A DNA stretch of 64,000 nt from Sphingomonadales bacterium (GTDB taxonomy: Bacteria; Pseudomonadota; Alphaproteobacteria; Sphingomonadales; Sphingomonadaceae). This document shows positions 44,107-53,168 of this stretch, in pieces. Under the pieces are notes generated by a model. That model was not told the DNA's origin and made no database searches. It worked only from the letters and a program-made list of their open reading frames with translations. Positions within the stretch are counted from its first letter, which is position 1. Each line of letters begins with the position of its first letter. The stretch covers positions 84,921 to 148,920 of the forward strand of contig JAACPW010000008.1 in NCBI GenBank assembly GCA_009995225.1, written 5' to 3'. The position numbers were made by a program, and so were the translations under genes.

Positions 44107-46344
44107 TTAGCGCACGGCGGTGTCGGTGGTCGATACGGTGCGCCGACTGCTGGCAGTCGCGACCACATCGTCGCGCCAAAAGCGGACAGGCTTCAGCTTG
44201 TGATCGACGAACAGCTGCATTTGATCGGTGTAATGCGGACTCGCGGGGCGGGTGGTTGCCGCGCCGAAAGGCTGGATCGAGCGTGAACTAACCTTCTGGC
44301 CCGGCTGCCATTCGATCCACATGATGAAGCTGTCCCCATGCTTCAGGCTGAGGCGGCCGTCTTCGGCCACATCCCAGGTGGTCGAGGCGCGCAAGGTGTC
44401 GGAGCCGCCGTCCAGCGGCAGATCGACATTGCCTTGCCGCAGCCGCAGCAGATCGCTCATCGGCGGATCGAGCCTGCCGAAATGCGTGGTGAGGTGATCG
44501 GTAGCGGCCTGCAACTTCTCGCCCACATCGGGGAAGGTCTTGTTGTTGTAATCGGCCGACATGAAGTCGCGGATCATCAGCAGGGCGATGGCATCGGCGC
44601 GGCCCACATTGTCGGCGGTGAAATCCCACGACAGCAGCAGGTCGCGCGCATCGGCCAGCTTGCCTTCGGCCTTCAGAGCTTCAAGCCCGTTGAACATCCG
44701 GTCAACATAGCCGCGCCTTTCGTAGCCGGTGTCGTATTTGATCCGCTCCAGCGTGGCCCGATCCAGAACGCTGGCTTCGGACAAGAGCTTATAGGCGCGC
44801 CATGACCGGTTGGTTTGCTTGAGTTCGATACCCATCAAGGGCGAGAACGCCGCAGGGTCAAGATCGCTCCCGGCCCCTGCCGCGGTGAAGGGGGTGTTGT
44901 TGGAATTGTAGACCCACCCGCTCGCCGGGTTCACGATGCGCGGCAGGGTGTCGTAATCGACCGCGCCCTGCCAGATCAGATCGGAGCGATTGCCCGGCAG
45001 GACCGTGCGCCAGTCCGCCGTCACCCCTTCGGGCCGATTGGGGATCGCGGCGTTGTAGATAAACGCGATCGTGCCCGCTTCATCGGCATAGATGAAATTG
45101 GTGCTGGGGATGGCAAGGCGCGACAATTGCGCTTCCCATTCGGCAAAATCGGTCGCCTTGTTGAGCCGGTAATAGGCGTCGAGCTGCCCAAGCTGGCCGA
45201 TCCCGCCATAGCGTATGGCGAAGGCACCCTTGGCATTGCGGATTACCGGCCCGTGCGCGGAACGCAGCACCTCGCGCCGGATCGGCAACACGACCGGGCC
45301 GACCTTGACCGGCAACGTCACCCACTCGCTTTCGAGATCGCGCCATTGCCCGTCGAGCTTGTAGCGGTTGCCAGTCTCGTCGAGTTCGAGCTCGTAGATA
45401 TCGATCATGTCGGCGGTGTTGACCGTGTTGGTCCAGCCCAGATGCTCGTTATGGCCAAGGAAGGGGAAGGGCGATCCGGGGAAGTTCGCGCCGGCAAAAT
45501 GCCAACCTTCACCGCTTTCGACCACGAGTTCATACCAGGCCACGCCGCCGCGCAGGGGCTGGTGCGAATTGGAAATGAGCGTGGTGATCCCGCCGCCCTT
45601 CTGCGGTGCGACGGCAAAGGCGTTGGAGCCTAGATGCTCGGCATCTTCGCCCAGCGGCAGCACCCCGGTTTTCTTGGAAAGGGGCGTGCGCGCCTGCTGC
45701 GGGGCGGGGGCGATCTCGCCCGGCGGGGCAACGGGCAGGGGTTCGCGCGGGAAGCCGGGAATGTCGGCGCCGTGTTCGCGGCGCAGATCCTCGCCCGCCA
45801 CCAGCGGGCCGATGACGCTGTCGAGGCCAAAGAAGAACGGTTGGCGCAGCGCGAAACCGGCGGCAACATCAAGGCCGTTGACCGGGAACAGGTTGGCCAG
45901 CTTCACTTCGCCGGGATGCCCTTCGGCATATTGATTGAGACCCGCGGCGTAGGCTTCAAACAGGGCGCGTGTATCAGCCGGAAGCCTGGGGTATTCGCGG
46001 GTTGCGGTGCCGCGCGCATCGATCAGGTGGTAGACATAATCGACCTTGGCGCCGTCTTCCCCGGCAATTGCGCCGTAGCGTCCGCGCGCCATCGCCACCA
46101 CATCTTGCAGCGTGAAGAAATCATCCTCGGCATGGGCAACGGCAACCCCGTAGGCCGTATCGGCATCGGTGGCGCCGTAGATATGCGGCACGCCGAAATC
46201 GTCGCGGATGATCTCGGCGGTGTAGGCGCGCGCTGGGGGCGGGTTGGCGGCGTTGGCGAAGAACGGCTCCCACGTGGCGAGCGCCGCCACAGCCAGCAAA
46301 AGCACCACCACCAGCGCAAATGCGCCGCGCTTGACCCAGATCAT
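44107..46344 (-). CDS. Penicillin acylase family N-terminal nucleophile hydrolase
   Basis: The 745-residue protein has an N-terminal signal or anchor (GAFALVVVLLLAVAALATW) and the alpha/beta Ntn-hydrolase layout. The alpha part begins with IIRDDFGVPHIYGATDADTAYG. An autocleavage site with the catalytic Ser is in HLGSNAFAV, followed by the beta-chain HxPLRGG-type and GWTNTVNTAD segments. ATG 46344 follows GAGAGAAA; the track start is 20 codons too early. Substrates in the family include beta-lactams, acyl-homoserine lactones and N-acyl amino acids; this one cannot be assigned. It precedes the M16 gene. Confidence 0.92.
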   Translation of the reverse strand: MIWVKRGAFALVVVLLLAVAALATWEPFFANAANPPPARAYTAEIIRDDFGVPHIYGATDADTAYGVAVAHAEDDFFTLQDVVAMARGRYGAIAGEDGAKVDYVYHLIDARGTATREYPRLPADTRALFEAYAAGLNQYAEGHPGEVKLANLFPVNGLDVAAGFALRQPFFFGLDSVIGPLVAGEDLRREHGADIPGFPREPLPVAPPGEIAPAPQQARTPLSKKTGVLPLGEDAEHLGSNAFAVAPQKGGGITTLISNSHQPLRGGVAWYELVVESGEGWHFAGANFPGSPFPFLGHNEHLGWTNTVNTADMIDIYELELDETGNRYKLDGQWRDLESEWVTLPVKVGPVVLPIRREVLRSAHGPVIRNAKGAFAIRYGGIGQLGQLDAYYRLNKATDFAEWEAQLSRLAIPSTNFIYADEAGTIAFIYNAAIPNRPEGVTADWRTVLPGNRSDLIWQGAVDYDTLPRIVNPASGWVYNSNNTPFTAAGAGSDLDPAAFSPLMGIELKQTNRSWRAYKLLSEASVLDRATLERIKYDTGYERRGYVDRMFNGLEALKAEGKLADARDLLLSWDFTADNVGRADAIALLMIRDFMSADYNNKTFPDVGEKLQAATDHLTTHFGRLDPPMSDLLRLRQGNVDLPLDGGSDTLRASTTWDVAEDGRLSLKHGDSFIMWIEWQPGQKVSSRSIQPFGAATTRPASPHYTDQMQLFVDHKLKPVRFWRDDVVATASSRRTVSTTDTAVR

Positions 46345-46558
46345 GTCCGATTTCTCTCCCAAATCGTGTGGCCACGTCATTGCCCGCGGGCGGGGCAAGG
46401 TCAAGGCTCGCGCCCTTTTGCATCAACCTCTTGCCTTGGGCGGCGCATGAACCCACCTAGTCGGGTAACACACCTGATTGCGATTTTTGCAGGACCGGGC
46501 TTGTGTTGCCGATGTGCCACACCATTTGCATCAGAGCACCGTGGAGGGGTTTGACGAC

Positions 46559-49147
46559 ATGAATCTGGAAAAGTTCACTGACCGGGCCAAGGGCTTCCTG
46601 CAAGCCGCGCAAACGGTTGCCATTCGGATGAACCATCAGCGCATCACGCCGCTGCATATCGCCAAGGCGTTGTTGGAAGACAGCGAAGGCATGGCCGCAG
46701 GTTTGATCCAGCGCGCAGGCGGTCAGGCCCCGCTGGCCGCCACCGCAATTGATCTGGGCTTGTCGAAGATCCCGGCCGTGACCGGCAGCGGCGCGCAGGC
46801 GACGCCGGGGCTCGATAATGATGCGGTGCGTCTGCTGGATCAGGCGGAACAGATCGCCGACAAGGCAGGCGACGCCTACGTGACGGTCGAGCGCGTCCTG
46901 ACCGCGCTTGCCCTGTCCCAGACTGCCGCAGGGGAGGGGCTGAGAGCCTCAGGGCTTACCGCGCAGAGCCTGAACACCGCGATCGAGCAACTGCGCGGCG
47001 GCAAGCGCGCCGACTCGGCCAGTGCCGAGAACACCTATGATGCCATGCAGAAATTCGCCCGCGATCTGACGCAGGCGGCGCGTGACGGCAAGCTTGATCC
47101 GGTGATCGGGCGCGACGAGGAAATTCGCCGCACGATCCAGATCCTCGCCCGCCGCACCAAGAACAATCCTGCACTGATCGGCGAGCCCGGCACCGGCAAG
47201 ACCGCAATTGCCGAAGGCCTCGCGCTGCGCATCGCCAATGGCGACGTGCCCGATAGCCTCAAGGGTCGCACGCTCATGAGCCTCGACATGGGGTCGCTGA
47301 TTGCAGGCGCGAAGTATCGCGGCGAATTTGAAGAGCGTCTGAAGTCGGTGCTCGACGAGGTGAAGCACGCCGATGGCCAGATCATCCTGTTCATCGACGA
47401 GATGCACACCCTGATCGGGGCCGGCGCGTCGGAAGGCTCGATGGATGCCAGCAACCTGCTGAAGCCCGCATTGTCGCGCGGCGAGTTGCACTGCATCGGG
47501 GCGACCACGCTCGATGAATATCAGAAATATGTCGAGAAAGACCCCGCGCTCCAGCGTCGCTTCCAGCCGGTGTTCATTGCCGAGCCGACGGTGGAGGACA
47601 CGATCTCGATCCTGCGCGGGATCAAGGACAAGTATGAACTGCACCACGGCGTGCGCATCACCGACAGCGCGATCGTTGCGGCGGCGAAGCTGAGCGATCG
47701 CTATATCCAGAACCGCTTCCTGCCCGACAAAGCCATTGACCTGATGGACGAGGCCGCCAGCCGCATCCGCATGGAGGTGGAGAGCAAGCCCGAAGAGATC
47801 GAGGCGCTCGACCGGCGGATCATCCAGCTGAAGATCGAGGAATCTGCGCTCAGCAAGGAAACCGACCAGAACTCCAAGGACCGGCTTGTTGCACTGCGCG
47901 AAGAACTGGCGAACCTTGAACAGCAGTCAGCCGAACTCACGACCCGGTGGCAAAACGAGCGCGACAAGATCGAAGCCGAAGGCAAGATCAAGGAGCAGCT
48001 CGATGCCGCGCGGCTGGAGCTGGAGCAGGCGCAGCGCGAGGGCGATCTGGGCAAGGCAGGAGAGCTGTCTTACGGCACGATCCCCGCGCTCGAAAAACAG
48101 CTCGCCGAAGCGCAGGGGCAGGCCGCCAATGCCATGCTGCGCGAGGAAGTGACCGAAGAAGACATCGCAGGGGTAGTCAGCCGCTGGACCGGCATCCCGG
48201 TCGACAGGATGATGGCCGGCGAGCGCGAAAAGCTGCTGGCGATGGAGAGCATCCTGGGCAAGCGGGTGATCGGTCAGTCGCAGGCCATCACCGCCGTGTC
48301 CAAGGCGGTCCGCCGCGCGCGGGCGGGCTTGCAAGACCCCGGACGCCCGCTCGGCAGCTTTCTGTTCCTCGGCCCCACGGGTGTCGGCAAGACCGAACTG
48401 ACCAAGGCGCTCGCCGGTTTCCTGTTCGATGATGACAGCGCGATGGTGCGGATCGACATGAGCGAATTCATGGAAAAGCACGCCGTCGCCCGCCTGATCG
48501 GTGCGCCTCCGGGCTATGTCGGCTATGAAGAAGGCGGCGTGCTGACCGAAGCCGTGCGCCGCCGTCCCTATCAGGTGGTATTGTTCGACGAGGTCGAGAA
48601 GGCGCACAGCGATGTCTTCAACGTGCTGCTGCAAGTGCTCGACGATGGCCGCCTGACCGACGGGCAGGGCCGGGTCGTGGATTTCAGCAACACGCTGATC
48701 ATCCTTACCAGCAATCTGGGTAGCCAGTATCTTGCTAACCTGCCTGACGGCGCGGAGCCGGCGACGGTGGAGAAGGACGTGATGGACGTGGTGCGCGGGC
48801 ATTTCCGGCCCGAGTTCCTCAACCGGCTGGACGAGATCATCCTGTTCCACAGGCTCGCACAGGAACACATGGCCCCGATCGTGGAAATCCAGGTGGGCCG
48901 CGTGCAGAAGCTGCTCGCGGACCGCAAGATCACGCTCGACCTGTCGGAAGCGGCTCTGCGGTGGCTGGGCCGGGTGGGGTATGATCCCGTGTACGGCGCA
49001 AGGCCGCTAAAGCGTGCGGTGCAGCGATATGTGCAGGATCCGCTGGCCGAAATGCTGCTGGCGGGCAATCTGCCCGACGGTGCGACGCTCCTGATTGATG
49101 AAGGTGACGGGCAGCTGAGCATGATGATTCGCGGCTCGGACGACTGA
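46559..49147 (+). CDS. clpB: ATP-dependent disaggregase ClpB
   Basis: The 862-residue AAA+ chaperone rescues aggregated proteins together with DnaK. It has an N-domain ([18 protein letters not shown]), AAA1 with [15 protein letters not shown], a coiled-coil middle domain (about 410-530, rich in Glu/Lys/Gln) and AAA2 with [15 protein letters not shown] and the sensor region. The C-terminus has [19 protein letters not shown]. The middle domain separates ClpB from ClpA/ClpC, and no ClpP-binding loop is seen. ATG 46559 follows GGAGGGG; the upstream track Met is rejected. Heat-shock sigma control is expected for the family, but no convincing site was seen. Confidence 0.96.
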   Translation: MNLEKFTDRAKGFLQAAQTVAIRMNHQRITPLHIAKALLEDSEGMAAGLIQRAGGQAPLAATAIDLGLSKIPAVTGSGAQATPGLDNDAVRLLDQAEQIADKAGDAYVTVERVLTALALSQTAAGEGLRASGLTAQSLNTAIEQLRGGKRADSASAENTYDAMQKFARDLTQAARDGKLDPVIGRDEEIRRTIQILARRTKNNPALIGEPGTGKTAIAEGLALRIANGDVPDSLKGRTLMSLDMGSLIAGAKYRGEFEERLKSVLDEVKHADGQIILFIDEMHTLIGAGASEGSMDASNLLKPALSRGELHCIGATTLDEYQKYVEKDPALQRRFQPVFIAEPTVEDTISILRGIKDKYELHHGVRITDSAIVAAAKLSDRYIQNRFLPDKAIDLMDEAASRIRMEVESKPEEIEALDRRIIQLKIEESALSKETDQNSKDRLVALREELANLEQQSAELTTRWQNERDKIEAEGKIKEQLDAARLELEQAQREGDLGKAGELSYGTIPALEKQLAEAQGQAANAMLREEVTEEDIAGVVSRWTGIPVDRMMAGEREKLLAMESILGKRVIGQSQAITAVSKAVRRARAGLQDPGRPLGSFLFLGPTGVGKTELTKALAGFLFDDDSAMVRIDMSEFMEKHAVARLIGAPPGYVGYEEGGVLTEAVRRRPYQVVLFDEVEKAHSDVFNVLLQVLDDGRLTDGQGRVVDFSNTLIILTSNLGSQYLANLPDGAEPATVEKDVMDVVRGHFRPEFLNRLDEIILFHRLAQEHMAPIVEIQVGRVQKLLADRKITLDLSEAALRWLGRVGYDPVYGARPLKRAVQRYVQDPLAEMLLAGNLPDGATLLIDEGDGQLSMMIRGSDD

Positions 49148-49500
49148 TCGGAGCCTTTCGCGATTCCGCAACTTTGTAAGCATGCGTCGTATGATCTGGC
49201 ATGCTGCGCAATTTGTTGCGTGCAAGCACTGCTATCTTTTAAGATATGCAAAGTGGCAATCTAACAAAGTTGCGAGCGATCGCGTCTTGCGCCGCTGAAT
49301 GTGGGATTAACGCAACACCCCCCGGAAAAGTTCGACGTTGCGACAGGGCGCTTTGACATCAAACTTACGCCATTGCACAAAACGGTCACTACGGGGACTG
49401 ACTTGAACAACCTTTGATGCGCGTACCCTCCACATGGGGCAATTATGTGGTGGGTCGTTAGGTTGTCCGGATGTCTCCGGTTAGGGCAACTGGAGTGACC
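49148..49500. promoter_or_regulatory. 353-bp region upstream of TonB receptor 1 with CGCAAC/GTTGCG repeats
   Basis: The clpB-TonB receptor gap has no gene. It holds an 11-bp inverted repeat (CGCAACTTTGT at 49167, ACAAAGTTGCG at 49264) and further CGCAA/GTTGCG words at 49207, 49215, 49311 and 49337. A CCCTCCACATGGGGCAAT element at 49426 has a near copy before TonB receptor 2. It probably contains the receptor promoter and operators; the binding protein is unknown. Confidence 0.5.
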
Positions 49501-52500
49501 ATGAAAAAGTTTCACAGCAATTCGATGAAGGCGATGGCCTATTCTGCATCCGCGATCGCTCTCGTGATCGCCGGTCCCGCATTCGCGCAGGACGCAGAGG
49601 CGGACGACGAGGCGCCTTCGGGCATCATCCAGGACAACGGCGAAGAGGTTGATGTTACAACCGACGCCTCTGGCCGGGCAACCGAGGGTGGCAACATCAC
49701 GGTGACCGGTTCGCGCATCGTGCGCGATACCTACAGCTCGATTTCGCCGCTTCAGGTCCTGACCACGGAAAACCAGCAGGCGGTCGGCGCGTTTGACCCC
49801 GCGCAGATCCTCCAGCGTTCGGAAGCGGCCGCCGGTCAGCAGATTGACGCGACCTTCCAGGGCTTCGTGCTCGACAACGGACCGGGTTCGCAGACGCTGA
49901 ACTTGCGCGGCCTTGGCGCCAACCGCAACCTGCTGCTTCTCAATGGTCGTCGTATCTCGCCCGGGGGCGTCGAAGGCGCGCCGTCCAACCCTTCGATCAA
50001 CCTGATTCCGGCCACGCTGGTTGACCGGTTTGACATTCTGACCGACGGCGCATCGTCGATTTACGGTTCGGACGCCGTTGCAGGCGTCGTCAACGTCATC
50101 TTGCGCAAGGATTTCGACGGTCTCGAAATTCAGGCCAATGGCGATTACAATGAACGTGGCGGCGGCAATGACTTCACGGTCAGCGCGGCTTGGGGTTTCA
50201 ATACGGACCGCGCCGTGTTCGGCATCGGTGCCGAATGGCGCCGGACCGATCAGATCCTGCTCGAAGATCGCGATTTTCTTGCCGGATGTGATCGTCACTA
50301 CGAAATCGATCAGAACGGCAATATCCTGACAAACGATCAGGCCACCAACGCAATCGCGCTCAGCCGCAGCAACGGTGCCGTCGGCACGCTGGTGCAGCCC
50401 TGCAAGTTCGTGGGCGTGGCTGGCCGTGTGCAGTTGTCGGGCCCTCCGGGCACCCGCCTTGGCGACGTGTATTTCGATCAGCGCCAGTATGGCCGCACGC
50501 TCAACGGTCAGCCGATCGCCGGGAACACCGGGGTTCCGGGTTACTCGGACACTGCGAATGCGTTCCTGACGCCGGTTGATGCCAATGGTGATGGCTTTCA
50601 GGACATCGACTTCTTCGATTACAGCCGGAACGGGGCGCAGCCCAATCAGGTCTTCATTCCGCAGGAAGATGTCTACAACGTCTTCACCTACGGGGAGTAC
50701 ACCTTCCCGGGTGCGGCCAACATCACGCCGTTCTTTGAAGCGGGTTACACGCGGTCTGACCTCAACCAGCCCAACGGCGCGCAGGGTCAGTTCTTCCCGT
50801 GGGTTCCGTCGAACAACGCCTTCAACCCCTGTAACCTGGCGCAGCCGAGCGGTGTGAACTGCCGCGCGATCGATAACAATTTCCAGGAACTCCTCCCTGG
50901 TCAGGCAAATAATGGCGCGGCCAGCATCTTGTCGACCGGCCAATCGCTTGCCGTTCGTCCGATCCTGCTGGTTCGCGGCGATCGTAACAACTTTGAACGC
51001 CGGCAGGAGCAGTATCGCGGCGTGCTGGGCGTTCGCGGCGATCTGCCCTTCATCGGCTCGTCGTGGACGTTCGAAGCTTCGGGGGTTTATTCCCGCTCCG
51101 AAGGTTCGGTGATCCGCCGTGGTATCCGTGAAGATCGACTGGCGCTTGCCATCGGTCTTGACCCGACCGGCGATTACGACGGCGATGGCGTGGTCGACAA
51201 CGATGGCGATGGCATCGCGGACGACTACATCAGCCAGGCTGCAAACAACCCAGCCTTGCTGGCTGCCGGTGGCCTTGGTGCCGGTACGCCGTGCAACACC
51301 GCGGGCCTTCGCAATCCCAGCCTCGTTGCTCCCGATCTTCTGGCGGGCTGCGTTCCGGTTAACCTGTTTGCGCCTTCGCTTTTTGAAGGACTGATCGGTG
51401 ACTTTGCCTCGCAGGCCGAGCGTGATTACCTGTTCGGTGAGCGTGACTTTGACACGGTCTACGAACAGAAGATCATCTCCGGCTACGTCACGGGCGATCT
51501 GTTCGAACTTCCGGCCGGCCCTGTGGGTGTCGTGCTGGGTGCCGAATGGCGCGAAGACTCGATCGACTCGCAGCCGGGTATCGAAGCATCGAACGGCCTG
51601 TTCTGGGGCTTCTTTGCTGACGGCGGCGCCAGCGGTTCCAAGTGGATCCGTGAACTGTACGGCGAAATCGACGTTCCGTTGATGGCGGCGCAGCCCATGG
51701 TCGAAGAACTGACCGTCAACGTGTCAGGCCGCCTGACCGATGAAGAGTTCTACGGCACCAACGGCACCTTCGCGTTGAAGGGCGGCTGGCGTCCGGTGTC
51801 GCCGCTGCTGCTCAAGTTCAGCTACGGCACATCTTTCCGTGCACCGAACCTTCGCGAGAACTTCCTGTTCAACCAGTCCGGCTTCGGGAACATTTCCGAT
51901 CCCTGCGCCGTGCCGACCGCAGCGTTCAATGCTGGAACCGGACTGTACGTCCCGGAAAGCGACGAGCGTGACCCGGCGATCATCCGGAACTGCCAGCGCG
52001 AAGGGCGTGATCCGTTCACGGTCGGTATCGACCAGAACGGTCTGAACACCATCCAGGTGAGCAGCACGCAGATCTTCACCGGGGGCAGCCTGGATGTTGA
52101 TCCGGAAACCTCGCGCTCGATCACCACGGGCTTTGCCTTCGAAGAGGATTGGGCCAGTGGGTTCCGGTTCGCGCTCAACTTCAACTACTACGACATCAAG
52201 TTGAAGGACTCGATCATCGAGCCGAGCGGGCAGTTCATCGTCAATGACTGCTACACTCGTGAAGATGAAACCCGCAGCCCGTTTTGTGACCGTATTCAGG
52301 TCAGTGATCAGGTTGCTTCGCGCTTCCTGATCACCACGGTGAACTCGGGCTTCCTTAACCGGGCCGAGGAATCGGTTCGCGGGATCGATCTGAACACGAC
52401 GTTCGGGTATCCGGTGATGATTGGCGGGTCGGAAATCGATCTTTCGCTGAACCTGACCGCGAACCACCTGATCGAACGTTCGACGACCGACGTGGATGAC

Positions 52501-53016
52501 AACGGCGTGCCGGACACCGAAGATTTTGCGGGCGAATTCGGCTTCCCGAGCTGGATCGGCCGTGCAACCTTCAATGCACGTTACGATGACTTCCTGTTCA
52601 CCTGGCAGACCCGCTACATTGGTCGCGTCGATCAGGATCCGCTTGGTGTCGACGAACTTTCGGATGCGTTCGGTCGTGGACCCGATGGCCTCCCGGCTGG
52701 CGTTGTTGGTGATACCTGCACCGGCAATGGGTCCGGCGCGGTTGTTGGCGGCGCCTTCGTCCCCAATAACATCGTTCCGGGTGATGGCGTGTTCTGCCGC
52801 GACGTCGGGTTTGCTGAAGAATACTTCGAACACACCGCATCGGTGCGTTGGGACAATGGCAAGTTCCGGATTATCGCCGGTGTAACGAACCTGTTCGATG
52901 ACCTGCCGCCGCTGGTCGACAGCAGCGAAGTGCTGGCCATTGCCAACGTTCCCATCGGGAATGGTTACAACCTCAACGGCCGCGAATTCTTCGCACAGCT
53001 GCTGTATCGGTTCTGA
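49501..53016 (+). CDS. TonB-dependent outer membrane receptor 1
   Basis: ATG 49501 (MKKFHSNSMKAMAYSASAIA) gives a signal peptide cleaved after AFA and a 1171-residue receptor. The TonB-box/plug region has NITVTGSRIVRD, the plug has LNLRGLGANRNLLLLNGRR and YGSDAVAGVVNVILRKDF, and a large barrel ends in REFFAQLLYRF with terminal Phe. The length exceeds typical siderophore receptors because of long extracellular loops, which contain calcium-type DxDGDG motifs. This Sphingomonas/Caulobacter-style receptor group imports peptides, glycans or aromatic compounds. An S9 peptidase follows, which favours peptide uptake (inference). Confidence 0.93.
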   Translation: MKKFHSNSMKAMAYSASAIALVIAGPAFAQDAEADDEAPSGIIQDNGEEVDVTTDASGRATEGGNITVTGSRIVRDTYSSISPLQVLTTENQQAVGAFDPAQILQRSEAAAGQQIDATFQGFVLDNGPGSQTLNLRGLGANRNLLLLNGRRISPGGVEGAPSNPSINLIPATLVDRFDILTDGASSIYGSDAVAGVVNVILRKDFDGLEIQANGDYNERGGGNDFTVSAAWGFNTDRAVFGIGAEWRRTDQILLEDRDFLAGCDRHYEIDQNGNILTNDQATNAIALSRSNGAVGTLVQPCKFVGVAGRVQLSGPPGTRLGDVYFDQRQYGRTLNGQPIAGNTGVPGYSDTANAFLTPVDANGDGFQDIDFFDYSRNGAQPNQVFIPQEDVYNVFTYGEYTFPGAANITPFFEAGYTRSDLNQPNGAQGQFFPWVPSNNAFNPCNLAQPSGVNCRAIDNNFQELLPGQANNGAASILSTGQSLAVRPILLVRGDRNNFERRQEQYRGVLGVRGDLPFIGSSWTFEASGVYSRSEGSVIRRGIREDRLALAIGLDPTGDYDGDGVVDNDGDGIADDYISQAANNPALLAAGGLGAGTPCNTAGLRNPSLVAPDLLAGCVPVNLFAPSLFEGLIGDFASQAERDYLFGERDFDTVYEQKIISGYVTGDLFELPAGPVGVVLGAEWREDSIDSQPGIEASNGLFWGFFADGGASGSKWIRELYGEIDVPLMAAQPMVEELTVNVSGRLTDEEFYGTNGTFALKGGWRPVSPLLLKFSYGTSFRAPNLRENFLFNQSGFGNISDPCAVPTAAFNAGTGLYVPESDERDPAIIRNCQREGRDPFTVGIDQNGLNTIQVSSTQIFTGGSLDVDPETSRSITTGFAFEEDWASGFRFALNFNYYDIKLKDSIIEPSGQFIVNDCYTREDETRSPFCDRIQVSDQVASRFLITTVNSGFLNRAEESVRGIDLNTTFGYPVMIGGSEIDLSLNLTANHLIERSTTDVDDNGVPDTEDFAGEFGFPSWIGRATFNARYDDFLFTWQTRYIGRVDQDPLGVDELSDAFGRGPDGLPAGVVGDTCTGNGSGAVVGGAFVPNNIVPGDGVFCRDVGFAEEYFEHTASVRWDNGKFRIIAGVTNLFDDLPPLVDSSEVLAIANVPIGNGYNLNGREFFAQLLYRF

Positions 53017-53042
53017 CCGGCACAATGGCTGAATGACTACCG

Positions 53043-53082
53043 AAATGCGGCCTCCCGGCATATGCCGAGAGGCCGCATTTTT
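53043..53082 (+). terminator. Intrinsic terminator after TonB receptor 1
   Basis: Stem AAATGCGGCCTC / GAGGCCGCATTT encloses an inner CGGCATATGCCG palindrome and is followed by TT, starting 27 nt after the stop. It separates the receptor from the S9 peptidase gene. Confidence 0.88.
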
Positions 53083-53168
53083 CGTTTACTGACAGCGCGA
53101 TAATGGAATACCCTTCACCACGTAACGCCTGTCCAATCCGACTGTGTGTCTCAGGAAAACCAAAGATC

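Noticed and set aside
46430-46460. Possible heat-shock sigma-32 promoter before clpB (CTTGCC ... CCACCTAG)
   Set aside because: The -35-like CTTG fits but the -10 does not resemble CCCATNT/CYTATNT.
49261-50943. 560-aa antisense ORF opposite TonB receptor 1
   Set aside because: Overlaps the plug-encoding region and the promoter; the plus strand encodes conserved plug motifs.
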